Shown: positions 53,096 through 62,812, counted from the stretch's first letter. The stretch is DNA of 64,000 bases from Luteimonas aestuarii (GCF_004357985.1 NZ_SMTF01000005.1:1-64000), one strand, 5' to 3'. Notes: generated by a model not told the origin, from the sequence alone. Program-made: numbers and translations.

Positions 53096-55876
53096 ATGCT
53101 GACACTGCTCCTGGCCCTGCCCTTCCTGGCGGCGCTGGCCGTGGCGATGAGCCGCGGCGCGTCCCGTCGCACCATCGCGTGGATGGCTGCGGCCGCACCC
53201 CTGCTGGGCCTGGCGCTGCTGGCCGCGATGACGCCGGACGTGTTCGCCGGCGCCATCCCGCAGTCAAGCTTCCCGTGGATCCCGCAGGTCGGCCTGATGT
53301 TCACCCTGCGCCTGGACGGGCTGGCGTGGATGTTCGCCGGGCTGGTGCTGGGCATCGGCGCGCTGATCGTGATGTACGCGCGCTACTACCTGAGCGAGAA
53401 GGACTGCTCGTCGCGCTTCTTCGCCTATCTGCTGCTGTTCATGGGCGCGATGCTGGGCATGGTGCTGGCCGGCAACCTGCTGCTGCTGGTGGTGTTCTGG
53501 GAGCTGACCAGCATCAGCTCGTTCCTGCTGATCGGCTTCTGGACCCACAACCAGGACGCACGCCAGGGCGCGCGCATGGCGCTGTCGATCACCGGCATGG
53601 GCGGGTTGGCGCTGCTGGGTGGCGTGCTGCTGATCGGCCGGGTCACCGGCAGCTACGAGCTGGACGTGGTGCTGGCTTCGGGCGACCTGATCCGTGCCAG
53701 CGCCGAGTACCCCGCCATCCTGGCGCTGGTGCTGGCCGGCATCTTCACCAAGAGCGCGCAGTTCCCGTTCCACTTCTGGCTGCCGCAGGCGATGGCGGCA
53801 CCCACGCCGGTGTCGGCCTACCTGCATTCGGCCACGATGGTGAAGGCCGGCGTGTTCCTGCTGGCGCGGCTGCACCCGGCACTGGCCGGCACCGACCTGT
53901 TCTTCTACGTGGTCACCACCGCCGGCGCGATCACCCTGCTGGTCGGTGCGTGGTACGCCATCTTCCAGCACGACCTCAAGGGCCTGCTGGCGTATTCCAC
54001 CATCTCGCACCTGGGCCTGATCACCCTGCTGTTCGGCCTGTCCACGCCGATGGCGGTGGTGGCCGGCGTGTTCCACATCATCAACCACGCCACGTTCAAG
54101 GCGTCGCTGTTCATGGCCGCGGGCATCATCGACCACGAGTGCGGCACCCGCGACATGCGACGGCTGGGCAACCTGCGGCGCTACCTGCCCTGGACCAGTG
54201 TGCTGGCGATCGTGGCCTCGCTGGCGATGGCCGGCATCCCGCTGCTCAATGGCTTCCTGTCGAAGGAGATGTTCTTCGCCGAGGCGCTGGACATCGAGCA
54301 GCACGGCGGCATGCGCCTGGTGGTCTCCATCGTGGCGATGCTGGCCGGCCTGCTGGGGGTGGCCTACAGCCTGCGCTTCGTGCACGACACCTTCTTCGGC
54401 CGCGGCCCGCGTGCACTGCCGGTCGAGCCGCACGAGCCGCCGCGCTGGATGCGCATCCCGGTCGCGATCCTGGTGGTGATGTGCCTGGCGGTGGGCATCG
54501 CGCCCGGCCTGATCGTGGAGCCGACGCTGAAGGCCGCCGTGGACGGCACGCTGGGCGCCGCCGCGCCCGACTTCAAGCTGGCGCTGTGGCACGGCTTCAA
54601 CCTGCCGCTGGCGATGAGCTTCGCCGGCCTGGTGGGTGGCGTGGCGTTCTACTTCGGCCTGCGCCGCCTGTTCGCCTTGCATGACGCGATGCTGCGCACC
54701 TGGGGCCGGCACCTGTTCCAGGTCAACGTGGAAGCCCTGTTCCGCGCCGCCGCCAGGTTCACCTCGCGCGTGGCCGCGGGCGGCATCCGCCGCAGCCTGT
54801 TCTGGATGATCGCGGTGGTGGTGCTGGTGGCGGCCCTGCCCTTCATCGGTCCGGCAGGCGCGCTGTTCGCCGACCTGCCCGCACCGCAACCGATGCCGGT
54901 GCTGGGCTGGATGCTGTGGGCGATCCTGGTGGTGTCCACGCTGGCCACGGTGGCCGTGCACGGCCGTCGACTGACCGCGTTGATCGTGATCGGGGCGGTG
55001 GGCCTGCTGGTGAGCGTGATCTTCGCGCTGCTGTCCGCACCCGACCTGGCGCTGACCCAGCTGCTGGTGGAGATGGTGACCATCGCGATGCTGATGATGG
55101 CGCTGAACTACCTGCCCAAGCAGTCGAAGCAGGCGCGGCGCCCGTTCCGCCGCTGGCGCGACGCGGCGCTGTCGGTGTTCGCCGGCGCCGGCGTGGCCGG
55201 GCTGGCCTACGCGATGCTGGTGCGGCCGTCGCAGACGATCTCCGGCGAGATGCTGGCGCGCTCGCTGCCCGAGGCCTATGGCAGCAACGTGGTCAACGTG
55301 ATCCTGGTGGACTTCCGCGGCTTCGATACCTACGGCGAGATCGTGGTGTTCGCGGTAGCCGCGCTGGTGGTGCACGCGCTGCTGCGCTGGGCGCGACTGA
55401 AGCCGGACGAAGTGATGCCCGGCCCGCCGGTCCAGCTGCCGATCCCGGCCGACCTGACCCAGCTGCTGTTCCCGCTGGCGCTGACGGTGTCGATCTACCT
55501 GTTCCTGCGCGGCCACAACGCACCCGGCGGCGGCTTCATCGCCGGCCTGGCGATCGCGGTGCCGGTGCTGATCAAGTACACGCTGCAGGGCGCGCGCGCG
55601 GTGGAAGCGACCTTCGGCTTCGATTACCTGCGCTGGCTGGGCGTGGGCCTGCTGGTGGCCACCGTCGGCGGACTGGGCTCGCTGCTGTTCGGGCTGCCGT
55701 TCCTGACCAGCGGCCACCTCGACCTCGACCTGCCGGTCATCGGTTACCTGCCGCTGGCCAGCGCGCTGGTGTTCGACACCGGCGTGTACATGGTGGTGTT
55801 CGCCGGCGCGCTGCTGATGCTGTCGACGATGGGCACGGTCAAGCACCGCCAGCGCGCGATGGAGGAGACCCGCTGA
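53096..55876 (+). CDS. mrpA: Mrp Na+/H+ antiporter, fused MrpA-MrpB subunit
   Basis: A 926-residue membrane subunit with some 24 helices. The first two thirds resemble complex I NuoL/MrpA: the proton-antiporter region has FWELTSISSFLLIGFW, SAQFPFHFWLPQAMAAPTPVSAYLHSATMVKAG and GLLAYSTISHLGL. The last 150 residues (TLFLRGHNAPGGGFIAGLAIAV-type) form the MnhB domain. The fusion is typical of group 2 Mrp (Pha) systems. The start is the ATG at 53096. First gene of a complete operon exchanging Na+ (or K+) for H+. Confidence 0.93.
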   Translation: MLTLLLALPFLAALAVAMSRGASRRTIAWMAAAAPLLGLALLAAMTPDVFAGAIPQSSFPWIPQVGLMFTLRLDGLAWMFAGLVLGIGALIVMYARYYLSEKDCSSRFFAYLLLFMGAMLGMVLAGNLLLLVVFWELTSISSFLLIGFWTHNQDARQGARMALSITGMGGLALLGGVLLIGRVTGSYELDVVLASGDLIRASAEYPAILALVLAGIFTKSAQFPFHFWLPQAMAAPTPVSAYLHSATMVKAGVFLLARLHPALAGTDLFFYVVTTAGAITLLVGAWYAIFQHDLKGLLAYSTISHLGLITLLFGLSTPMAVVAGVFHIINHATFKASLFMAAGIIDHECGTRDMRRLGNLRRYLPWTSVLAIVASLAMAGIPLLNGFLSKEMFFAEALDIEQHGGMRLVVSIVAMLAGLLGVAYSLRFVHDTFFGRGPRALPVEPHEPPRWMRIPVAILVVMCLAVGIAPGLIVEPTLKAAVDGTLGAAAPDFKLALWHGFNLPLAMSFAGLVGGVAFYFGLRRLFALHDAMLRTWGRHLFQVNVEALFRAAARFTSRVAAGGIRRSLFWMIAVVVLVAALPFIGPAGALFADLPAPQPMPVLGWMLWAILVVSTLATVAVHGRRLTALIVIGAVGLLVSVIFALLSAPDLALTQLLVEMVTIAMLMMALNYLPKQSKQARRPFRRWRDAALSVFAGAGVAGLAYAMLVRPSQTISGEMLARSLPEAYGSNVVNVILVDFRGFDTYGEIVVFAVAALVVHALLRWARLKPDEVMPGPPVQLPIPADLTQLLFPLALTVSIYLFLRGHNAPGGGFIAGLAIAVPVLIKYTLQGARAVEATFGFDYLRWLGVGLLVATVGGLGSLLFGLPFLTSGHLDLDLPVIGYLPLASALVFDTGVYMVVFAGALLMLSTMGTVKHRQRAMEETR

Positions 55877-56250
55877 TGGAATTCGCGATTGCCACCGCGA
55901 TCGGGGTGCTGGCCGGCGCAGGCGTGTACCTGCTGCTGCGCGCGCGCACCTTCGACGTGATCCTGGGGCTGACGTTGCTGTCGTACGCCACCAACCTGCT
56001 GCTGTTCTCGGCCGGTCGCCTGGCCGTGGGCCTGCCACCGGTGCTGCGCGAGGGCGTGGCGCACACCCCCGCCAACCACGCCGACCCGCTGCCGCAGGCG
56101 CTGACCCTGACCGCCATCGTGATCGCGTTCGCGATGACCGTCGTCGTCGTCGTGGTGGCGATGCGCAACCACGCCGACCTGCGCAGCGACCACGTCGACG
56201 GCCATGAGCCCGGCTACTCGCCCGAGAGCGAACCGGAGCGCACGCGATGA
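55876..56250 (+). CDS. mrpC: Mrp antiporter subunit C
   Basis: A 124-residue protein with three helices, homologous to NuoK: GAGVYLLLRARTFDVILGLTLLSYATNLLLF and HADPLPQALTLTAIVIAFAMTVV. The length is normal for MrpC plus a polar tail. The start overlaps the mrpA stop by one base. Confidence 0.93.
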   Translation: MEFAIATAIGVLAGAGVYLLLRARTFDVILGLTLLSYATNLLLFSAGRLAVGLPPVLREGVAHTPANHADPLPQALTLTAIVIAFAMTVVVVVVAMRNHADLRSDHVDGHEPGYSPESEPERTR

Positions 56251-57818
56251 TGCAGCACCTGATCCTCGCCCCGGTGCTGGTGCCGCTGCTGGCCGGTTCG
56301 ATCCTGCTGCTGCTCGAGCGCAGCCACAGCATCGTCGTGCAGCGCAATGGCGCGTGGCTGGGCATCGCCCTGCTGCTGGCGGCGTCGCTGGCGCTGTTCG
56401 CGCGCGCGGCGACCGGCGAGGTCGACGTCTACCTGCTGGGCGACTGGCCCTCGCGGCTGGGCATCGTGCTGATGGCCGACCGGCTGTCCGCGCTGATGGT
56501 GCTGACCACCAGCCTGCTGGCGATCCCGGCGCTGATGTACGCCTGCGCCGGCTGGGACCGGCGCGCACTGCATTTCCATGCGCTGTTCCAGATCCAGTTG
56601 GCCGGATTGAACGGTGCGTTCCTGACCGGCGACATCTTCAACCTGTTCGTGTTCTTCGAGGTGCTGCTGATCGCCTCCTACGGCCTGCTGCTGTCCGGCG
56701 GCCGCGGCGAACGCATGGCGGCGGGCATGCACTACGTGGTGTTCAACATCGCCGCGTCCACGCTGTTCCTGATCGCGCTGGCCTTCCTGTACGGCCTGCT
56801 GGGCACGCTGAACATGGCCGAGATCGCGGTGCGCATCCGCGAGGTGCCGCCGCAGGACCTGGCGATGGTGCGCGCGGCGGCCGGCCTGCTGCTGGTGGTG
56901 TTCTGCGCCAAGGCGGCGCTGCTGCCGATGTACCTGTGGCTGCCCGACACCTACGCGCGCGCACCGGCGGCGGTGGCGGCGCTGTTCACCATCATGACCA
57001 AGGTCGGGCTGTACGCGATGCTGCGCGTGACCACGCTGGTGTTCGGCGAGGATGCGGGTGCGCTGGCGGGCTTTGGCCGCGACGTGCTGCTGGCGTTCGG
57101 CCTGGTGACCCTGGTGCTGGGCGGCCTGGGCGTGGTCGGTGCGCTGCGCCTGCGCATCGGTGCCGCCTACCTCGTACTGGTGTCGGCGGGCACGCTGTTC
57201 GTCGCCTTCGCGCTGGGCGAGCCCGGCACGATTTCCGCCGGCCTGTACTACCTGCCGCACAGCTGCTTCGCGGGCGCGGCGATGTTCCTGATCGCGCACA
57301 TCGTGCAGCGCGAGCGGGGCGCGGTCGGCGATCGCCTGCTGGACCCGGCCCCGCCGATGCCGCGGCTCACCGGCATGCTGTACATGGTGGCGGCGATCTC
57401 GCTGATCGGCCTGCCGCCGCTGTCGGGCTTCATCGGGAAGTTCGTGCTGCTGGAGGCCACGCCCTCCGACGACACGGCGTGGGTCTACGCCGCCGTGCTG
57501 GGTGCCAGCCTGCTGGTGCTGATCGGACTCAGCCGCACCGGCACCCGCCTGTTCTGGCGCACCGAGGCCGCGGCGGAGGCCGAGGATGGCGACGCCCGCG
57601 ACGTGGCCGCCGCCGCCGGTGAGTCGCCGGCGCCGGTGCGCAAGGTGCGCGGCATCGAGATCGCAGCGACCCTGCTGCTGCTGGCCTTCGGCGTGGCGAT
57701 GACGGTCGCTGCGGCACCGATCCTGCGCTACACCCAGGCCACCGCCGAGCAACTGCTGTCGCCCGGCGACTACATCCGCCACGTCCAGGACGCCGTGCCG
57801 TCGCTGCGGGAGCCATGA
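56247..57818 (+). CDS. mrpD: Mrp antiporter subunit D
   Basis: A 523-residue NuoN/NuoM-like antiporter subunit with about 14 helices. NLFVFFEVLLIASYGLLLSGG and LLVVFCAKAALLPMYLWLPDTYARAPAAVAALFTIMTKVGLYA hold the ion-path lysines and glutamate. The start overlaps mrpC by four bases. A polar insertion of about 35 residues (TEAAAEAEDGDARDVAAAAG) lies near the C-terminus. Confidence 0.93.
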   Translation: MMQHLILAPVLVPLLAGSILLLLERSHSIVVQRNGAWLGIALLLAASLALFARAATGEVDVYLLGDWPSRLGIVLMADRLSALMVLTTSLLAIPALMYACAGWDRRALHFHALFQIQLAGLNGAFLTGDIFNLFVFFEVLLIASYGLLLSGGRGERMAAGMHYVVFNIAASTLFLIALAFLYGLLGTLNMAEIAVRIREVPPQDLAMVRAAAGLLLVVFCAKAALLPMYLWLPDTYARAPAAVAALFTIMTKVGLYAMLRVTTLVFGEDAGALAGFGRDVLLAFGLVTLVLGGLGVVGALRLRIGAAYLVLVSAGTLFVAFALGEPGTISAGLYYLPHSCFAGAAMFLIAHIVQRERGAVGDRLLDPAPPMPRLTGMLYMVAAISLIGLPPLSGFIGKFVLLEATPSDDTAWVYAAVLGASLLVLIGLSRTGTRLFWRTEAAAEAEDGDARDVAAAAGESPAPVRKVRGIEIAATLLLLAFGVAMTVAAAPILRYTQATAEQLLSPGDYIRHVQDAVPSLREP

Positions 57819-58309
57819 CCATGCGCAGACGCCTGTTCCCCTCGTTCCCGCAAAGCATCACCGTCTTCATCTTCTGGGTGCTGATGGCGCGCGACACCTC
57901 GCCCGGCACCCTGCTGATGGCGGCGTTCCTGGCCTGGCTGATGCCGCAGATCGCGGCGCGGCTGGAGCGCGAGTTCGCACGGCTGGGCAACGTCTGGGCG
58001 CTGCTGCCGCTGGGACTGCGCCTGCTGGGCGACATCGTGCTCGCCAACCTCACCGTCGCCCGCCAGGTGCTGGGGCCGGAGAAGCGGCTGCGCCCGGGCT
58101 TCGTCTGGGTGCCGCTGGAGCTGACCAACATCCATGGCATCAGCGCGCTGGCCAGCATCATCACGCTGACGCCCGGCACGCTGACCGCGGAACTGTCCGA
58201 AGACCGCAGGTACCTGCTGGTGCACTGCCTTGACGTCGACGACCCGCAGGCCATGATCGCCGACCTCAAGCGCCGCTACGAGGCGCCGATGCTGAAGGTG
58301 TTCCCATGA
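57815..58309 (+). CDS. mrpE: Mrp antiporter subunit E
   Basis: A 164-residue protein with two or three N-terminal helices (ITVFIFWVLMARDTSPGTLLMAAFLAWL) and a soluble C-terminal part LTPGTLTAELSEDRRYLLVHCLD, the MrpE signature. It overlaps mrpD by four bases. Confidence 0.92.
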   Translation: MTMRRRLFPSFPQSITVFIFWVLMARDTSPGTLLMAAFLAWLMPQIAARLEREFARLGNVWALLPLGLRLLGDIVLANLTVARQVLGPEKRLRPGFVWVPLELTNIHGISALASIITLTPGTLTAELSEDRRYLLVHCLDVDDPQAMIADLKRRYEAPMLKVFP

Positions 58310-58575
58310 TCGACATCGCCATCGTCTCCGCCATGGCCCTGGTCGGCATCGCGATGCTGATGTCGCTGTGGCGGCTGGTCCGCGGCCCGACCGCGCCCGA
58401 CCGAATCCTCGCGCTCGACACGCTGTACATCGCGACCATCGCGCTGCTGGTGCTGTTCGGCATGTACCTGGCCAGCGAGGTCTACTTCGAGGCCGCGCTG
58501 ATCATCGCCATGCTGGGCTTCTTCGGCACCGTGGTGCTGAGCAAGTACGTCATCCGCAGGGACATCGTCGAATGA
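58306..58575 (+). CDS. mrpF: Mrp antiporter subunit F
   Basis: An 89-residue protein with three helices: LWRLVRGPTAPDRILALDTLYIATIALLVLFGMYLAS is the MrpF core. It overlaps mrpE and mrpG by four bases each. Confidence 0.92.
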   Translation: MIDIAIVSAMALVGIAMLMSLWRLVRGPTAPDRILALDTLYIATIALLVLFGMYLASEVYFEAALIIAMLGFFGTVVLSKYVIRRDIVE

Positions 58576-59033
58576 CCGCCACCATCACCATGATCGCCAA
58601 CGCCGCCACCGTTTTCCTGCTCGTGGCGGGCTGCTTCTTCGTGCTGCTGGGCAGCCTGGCGCTGGTCAAGCTGAGCAGTTTCTTCCATCGCGTCCACGGC
58701 CCCACCAAGGCCAGCACGCTGGGCGTGGGCTGCATCCTGCTGGCCTCCATCCTCTACCACGCGACGCATGGCGTGGGCCTGCAGCCGCGCGAACTGCTGA
58801 TCACGGTGTTCCTGTTCCTGACCGCACCGGTCGCGGCGCACATGATGTCGCGCGCGGCGCTGTCACTGATGGACAATCGGCCGAAGGACCCGTCCACCAC
58901 GCCGGACCCGGAAGGCCACATCCGCGACGACGCCGACGAGCGCGCCGACCAGCGCGAGCGCGAGCGCCGCGAGGACGCAGAAGAAGCCCGGCGCAAGACC
59001 GGCACGGCGCCGGACACATCGACCGGCCAGTAG
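58572..59033 (+). CDS. mrpG: Mrp antiporter subunit G with long charged tail
   Basis: A 153-residue protein. The first 100 residues are the three-helix MrpG domain (FFVLLGSLALVKLSSFFHRVHGPTKASTLGVG and TAPVAAHMMSRAAL). The remaining 50 or so residues are very polar (ERADQRERERREDAEEARRK), which is longer than most MrpG proteins. It closes the mrp operon. Confidence 0.9.
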   Translation: MTATITMIANAATVFLLVAGCFFVLLGSLALVKLSSFFHRVHGPTKASTLGVGCILLASILYHATHGVGLQPRELLITVFLFLTAPVAAHMMSRAALSLMDNRPKDPSTTPDPEGHIRDDADERADQRERERREDAEEARRKTGTAPDTSTGQ

Positions 59034-59183
59034 CCTCCCGGCAAGATTGCCGCGGTCTTGAAACGCCCGGCGCAGAACCACGCCTGCGGCTGACGTCAGG
59101 CGGTAGTTCCACGTCTGCGCGACAAGTCCCGCATGCGGCCCAATGCGAAGCGAGCGGCGAATCTCGTTGAGGCAAGAGCGTTC

Positions 59184-59213
59184 CGCCCATGAATGGGCGG
59201 GTTGTTTTCTTTG
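59184..59213 (+). terminator. Rho-independent terminator of the mrp operon
   Basis: CCGCCCAT-GA-ATGGGCGG forms an 8-bp stem with a two-base gap and is followed by GTTGTTTTCTTT. It lies 150 bases after the mrpG stop. Confidence 0.8.
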
Positions 59214-59432
59214 CTGGCACACTGCGAAGCGGACGGCGCAGCCGGTCAAGAAAGCAGCCAAAGAAATGCCTTTCCCCGATCGAAGTTTCTGACCTTGCTC
59301 CACTCGATGCCATCGAAGATGGAAGCACCATCACATCGACGTCTCTAGACAGCAGTGCGCTTGCGCCGGGATGACGGCATTGAAGCGCCGACAAGGCGAC
59401 GTCGCGCGCAGGCTTGCGCCAGCGCAATGGCG
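59214..59432. other. Gene-free stretch with repeat debris
   Basis: Together with 59034-59183 this makes a gap of about 400 bases without a convincing gene. It contains an imperfect inverted pair (TTTCTTTGCTGGC and GCAGCCAAAGAAA) and a single CGCCGGGATGACGG end (59364-59377) of the dispersed element family described at 43017. Confidence 0.5.
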
Positions 59433-60110
59433 TCAGGAGCAGCCTTCCACGTAATCCACCTGCGGCGGCACGCCGACGCGCCATGCATCCACGCGGCCTT
59501 CGGCATGGGTCTCGAACACCAGCACGCCGTTACCGCCCGCCGGGTCGGTGATGCGCAGGTAGCGGCCGTCGGGATCGTACTTGTGCGGGCGCTGTTCGAC
59601 GCGCCCGCCGTACAGGGCTTCGATCTCGGCAATGGTCATGCCGGCCTTGCCGCCGCCGGGGGCGGTGACATCGTCGGCACGCACGTCCATCCGCGCGAAG
59701 CGGTCGCCCTCGATCATGAACGCCACGCGGTAACCGCCTTGCGTCAGCGGCTGCGGGATCAGGTAGTAGCAGCCACCCGGCTCGGACGGCTGCGCGTCGC
59801 CGAGATCCCCGCCCCAGGACATGCGCACATCCTCCTGGGTGCCGCCGAACCGGGCCGGGCCGAAGCCGTCGTAGCTGATGGTGCCTTCGGCCGGCGAGCC
59901 CACCCGCAGCGAACCCAGCGCCTCGGGCGATGCGGTTGCCGGCGGCACTTCCTCCATCGGCTGGTCGGCATGCAGGTCACCCGGCGCGCTTGCGCCCGCC
60001 GCGGTCGCAGCGTCCGCGGCGGCATCGCCATCGACGGGCGCTGCAGGCTGGCGGTCGCAGGCGGCCAGCGACACGGCAAGGACGAGGATCGGCAACAGCG
60101 GCTGGCGCAT
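59433..60110 (-). CDS. Predicted lipoprotein of unknown function
   Basis: A 225-residue protein with a lipoprotein signal (PILVLAVSLAAC; lipid on the Cys of LAAC), an Ala/Asp/Pro-rich linker of about 45 residues, and a globular domain with ISYDGFGPARFGGTQEDVRMSWGG and AGMTIAEIEALYGGRV. The latter resembles bacterial proteins with a short 'GMTxxEVExxYG' motif, whose function is unknown. It is 86 bases downstream of hmgA on the same strand, with no visible link to tyrosine breakdown. Confidence 0.7.
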   Translation of the reverse strand: MRQPLLPILVLAVSLAACDRQPAAPVDGDAAADAATAAGASAPGDLHADQPMEEVPPATASPEALGSLRVGSPAEGTISYDGFGPARFGGTQEDVRMSWGGDLGDAQPSEPGGCYYLIPQPLTQGGYRVAFMIEGDRFARMDVRADDVTAPGGGKAGMTIAEIEALYGGRVEQRPHKYDPDGRYLRITDPAGGNGVLVFETHAEGRVDAWRVGVPPQVDYVEGCS

Positions 60111-60196
60111 GGGAAGCTCCTGTCAGGGTCGCGGCGACTCTCGCATCCGCACGATCAACATTGTGTGCAATCCGCTCCCGCGTCAACGGCGCCCGC

Positions 60197-61504
60197 TCAG
60201 GGCGCGACGAAGTGCTTGCGCAGCCCGGCCCAGCACTCCTGGTAGTCGCGCTGCCGGTGCCCGGCCTCCATCGCCTGCCGCGTCGGCCGGATCACCGACC
60301 GCGTCTCGAACATGAAGGCCATGGTGTCGCCGATCACGTCGGGTTTCGACAGGTCGGCCTTGCTCGCCTTCTCGAACGTCGCCGCATCCGGCCCGTGGCC
60401 GGTCATGCAGTTGTGCAGCGAGCACGCGCCTGGCGCGAAGCCGTCGGCCTTCGCGTCGTAGGCCCCGTGCACCAGGCCCATGAATTCGCTGGCCACGTTG
60501 CGATGGAACCACGGCGGGCGGAACGTGTCCTGCGCCACCAGCCAGCGTGGCGGGAAGATCGCGAAGTCCAGGTTGCCCACGCCGGGCGCGTCGGTGGGCG
60601 AAGTGAGCACCAGGAAGATCGACGGGTCGGGATGGTCGAAGCTGACCGAGCCGATGGTGTTGAAGCGGCGCAGGTCGTACTTGTAGGGCGCGTAGTTGCC
60701 GTGCCAGCCGACCACGTCCAGCGGCGAATGGTCGATCGATGCGCGCCACAGCCGACCGCCGAACTTGGCGACCAGTTCGAACTCGCCGTCGAGGTCTTCG
60801 TAGGCGGCATTCGGGGTGAGGAAGTCGCGCGGGTTCGCCAGGCCGTTCGAACCGATCGGCCCGAGGTCCGGCAGGCGCAACAGCGCGCCGAAGTTCTCGC
60901 AGACATAGCCACGCGAAGGGCCGTCCGGAAGCGCGACGCGGAAACGCACGCCGCGCGGGATCACCGCGATGTCCTGCGGCTCCAGTTCGATGACGCCCAG
61001 CTCGGTCGCGATGTGCAGCCGGCCCTGCTGCGGCACGATCAGCAGCTCGCCATCGGCGCTGTAGAAGTAGCGCCCCTGCATGTCGGCATTGGCCGCGTAC
61101 AGGTGGATGCCGACGCCGGCATGCGCATCGGTGCCGCCATTGCCGGCCATGGTGAACAGGCCATCGATGAAGTCGACCGGCGTGTCCGGGATCGGCAGCG
61201 GGCTCCAGCGCAGCTGGTCGGGCGACACCGGCGCATCGCCGAAATCGTCGTGGAAGGCCGGTCCGGACGCCAGCGATGCCGCGTAGGGTTCGAACGCGCC
61301 GTGCATCGCCGCCGGGCGGATGCGGTACAGCCAGCTGCGGCGGTTCTCGCCGCGCGGCGCGGTGAACGCGGTGCCGGTCAACTGCTCCGCATACAGTCCG
61401 TGCGCGACCCGCTGCGGCGAATTGCGCCCGACCGGCAACGTGCCGGGGATGGCCTCGGTGGCGAAGGTGTTGCCGAACCCGGATTGGTAGCCGTTGGATT
61501 TCAT
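60197..61504 (-). CDS. hmgA: Homogentisate 1,2-dioxygenase
   Basis: A 435-residue cupin-type Fe(II) enzyme that opens homogentisate to maleylacetoacetate. It begins [18 protein letters not shown], and contains [33 protein letters not shown] and [20 protein letters not shown] with the iron-binding histidines, then [14 protein letters not shown]. The start at 61504 is set by homology. It lies 115 bases after hppD, in the same direction; the gap holds two stem-loop repeats. Confidence 0.94.
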   Translation of the reverse strand: MKSNGYQSGFGNTFATEAIPGTLPVGRNSPQRVAHGLYAEQLTGTAFTAPRGENRRSWLYRIRPAAMHGAFEPYAASLASGPAFHDDFGDAPVSPDQLRWSPLPIPDTPVDFIDGLFTMAGNGGTDAHAGVGIHLYAANADMQGRYFYSADGELLIVPQQGRLHIATELGVIELEPQDIAVIPRGVRFRVALPDGPSRGYVCENFGALLRLPDLGPIGSNGLANPRDFLTPNAAYEDLDGEFELVAKFGGRLWRASIDHSPLDVVGWHGNYAPYKYDLRRFNTIGSVSFDHPDPSIFLVLTSPTDAPGVGNLDFAIFPPRWLVAQDTFRPPWFHRNVASEFMGLVHGAYDAKADGFAPGACSLHNCMTGHGPDAATFEKASKADLSKPDVIGDTMAFMFETRSVIRPTRQAMEAGHRQRDYQECWAGLRKHFVAP

Positions 61505-61517
61505 CGGTGATCCATAG

Positions 61518-61619
61518 GGTGGGCCTTGGCCCACCGGCTTGGGGAATGCGGAACGGACGATGCGTGGCGGGGGCCAGCGGACGCGACGGTCGGGCTGCAA
61601 TGGCGGGCCAGGGCCCGCC
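61518..61619. repeat. Two stem-loop repeats in the hppD-hmgA gap
   Basis: GGTGGGCCTTGGCCCACC (61518-61535) and GGCGGGCCAGGGCCCGCC (61602-61619) belong to the same family as the stems at 16857, 16899 and 33444; each is preceded or followed by TAGG/CCTA. They bracket the gap between the two genes and might attenuate hmgA. Confidence 0.7.
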
Positions 61620-62705
61620 CTACAGCACCCCGCGTTTCATCTGGTCGCGCTCGATGCTTTCGAACAGGGCCTGGAAGTTGCCTTCGCCGAAGCCTTCGTT
61701 GCCCTTGCGCTGGATGATCTCGAAGAAGATCGGGCCGAACGCGTTCTGGGTGAAGATCTGCAGCAGCTTGCGCTGCTTGGTTTCCGGGTCGGCGTCGATC
61801 AGGATCCTGTTCTTCTGCAACCGCGCCACGTCCTCGCCATGGTCGGGGATGCGCTGGTCGATGACGTCGAAATAGGTGTCAGGCGTGTCGAGGAAGGCGA
61901 CGCCCTGCCCGCGCATCTTCTCCACGGTGCTGTAGATGTCGTCGGTGAAGCAGGCGATGTGCTGGATGCCCTCGCCCTTGTACGCGTCGAGGTATTCGTT
62001 GATCTGGCTCTTCGGGTCGCTGGACTCGTTGAGCGGGATGCGCACGATGCCGTCCGGCGCGGTCATCGCCTTCGACACCAGGCCGGTCTTGGCGCCCTTG
62101 ATGTCGAAGTAGCGGATCTCGCGGAAGTTGAACAGCTTCTCGTAGTAGTCGCTCCACTTCTGCATGTTGCCGAAGTAGAGGTTGTGGGTGAGGTGGTCGA
62201 TGAAGGTCAGGCCGAATCCGGCGGGGTTCTGGTCGACGCCCTCGATGGCCACGAAATCATCGGCATAGGCGTCGCCCTCGGCCGGCGCCAGGTACAGCAT
62301 GCAATCGCCGATCCCCTTCACCACCGGCACGTCGATGGCCTTGCTGGCGGCCTTGTGGTCGATGGCGGCGCCGCCGTTGGCCTGCACCGCCTCGAACACC
62401 TCGGCGACCGGCTTGCGGAAGCGGATCGCGAAGCCGCAGGCGCTGGGGCCGTGCTGCGCGGCGAAATCGGCGGCGAAGGAATCGGGGTCGTCGTTGACCA
62501 GGAAGTTCACCCCGCCCTGGCGGTACACGGTGATCGGACGCGACCTGTGCCGGCGCACTGCCGTGAAGCCCAGCTTGCGCAGATAATCGTGCAGCATGTC
62601 GCGCTGGCCCTCGGGTGCGGCAAACTCGACGAACTCGAAGCCGTCGATCCCCATCGGGTTCTCGAACGTGGTGACCTGCATGCCGAGGTTGGGCTGTGCG
62701 TTCAT
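61620..62705 (-). CDS. hppD: 4-hydroxyphenylpyruvate dioxygenase
   Basis: A 361-residue Fe(II)/alpha-keto acid enzyme converting 4-hydroxyphenylpyruvate to homogentisate. Two vicinal-oxygen-chelate halves are seen: [16 protein letters not shown] and [19 protein letters not shown] (first iron His), then [15 protein letters not shown] (second His) and [25 protein letters not shown] (Glu ligand). The start at 62705 has AGGAG about ten bases upstream. First gene of the hppD-hmgA unit. Confidence 0.95.
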   Translation of the reverse strand: MNAQPNLGMQVTTFENPMGIDGFEFVEFAAPEGQRDMLHDYLRKLGFTAVRRHRSRPITVYRQGGVNFLVNDDPDSFAADFAAQHGPSACGFAIRFRKPVAEVFEAVQANGGAAIDHKAASKAIDVPVVKGIGDCMLYLAPAEGDAYADDFVAIEGVDQNPAGFGLTFIDHLTHNLYFGNMQKWSDYYEKLFNFREIRYFDIKGAKTGLVSKAMTAPDGIVRIPLNESSDPKSQINEYLDAYKGEGIQHIACFTDDIYSTVEKMRGQGVAFLDTPDTYFDVIDQRIPDHGEDVARLQKNRILIDADPETKQRKLLQIFTQNAFGPIFFEIIQRKGNEGFGEGNFQALFESIERDQMKRGVL

Positions 62706-62771
62706 CGGGGGACACTCCTGCGCTGCGCTGGGGGACGGTGGGACCGGCGCGATCTGCCGGGTGGAATGACC

Positions 62772-62800
62772 TTTATAGTTACACGTGCAACCAATTGCAA
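62772..62800 (-). promoter_or_regulatory. hppD promoter with MarR-type operator
   Basis: On the minus strand TTGCAA, a 17-base spacer and TATAAA form a near-consensus sigma70 promoter. The spacer consists mostly of the 14-mer GTTGCACGTGTAAC (62778-62791), an imperfect palindrome, so a bound regulator would block the polymerase. The site also lies just upstream of the divergent marR-type gene. Confidence 0.7.
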
Positions 62801-62812
62801 GGATCACGTCGT

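Noticed and set aside
53264-56365. 1033-codon minus-strand frame opposite mrpA and mrpC
   Set aside because: Antisense of a conserved membrane operon; the translation is an unnatural His/Gln/Arg-rich run without domains.
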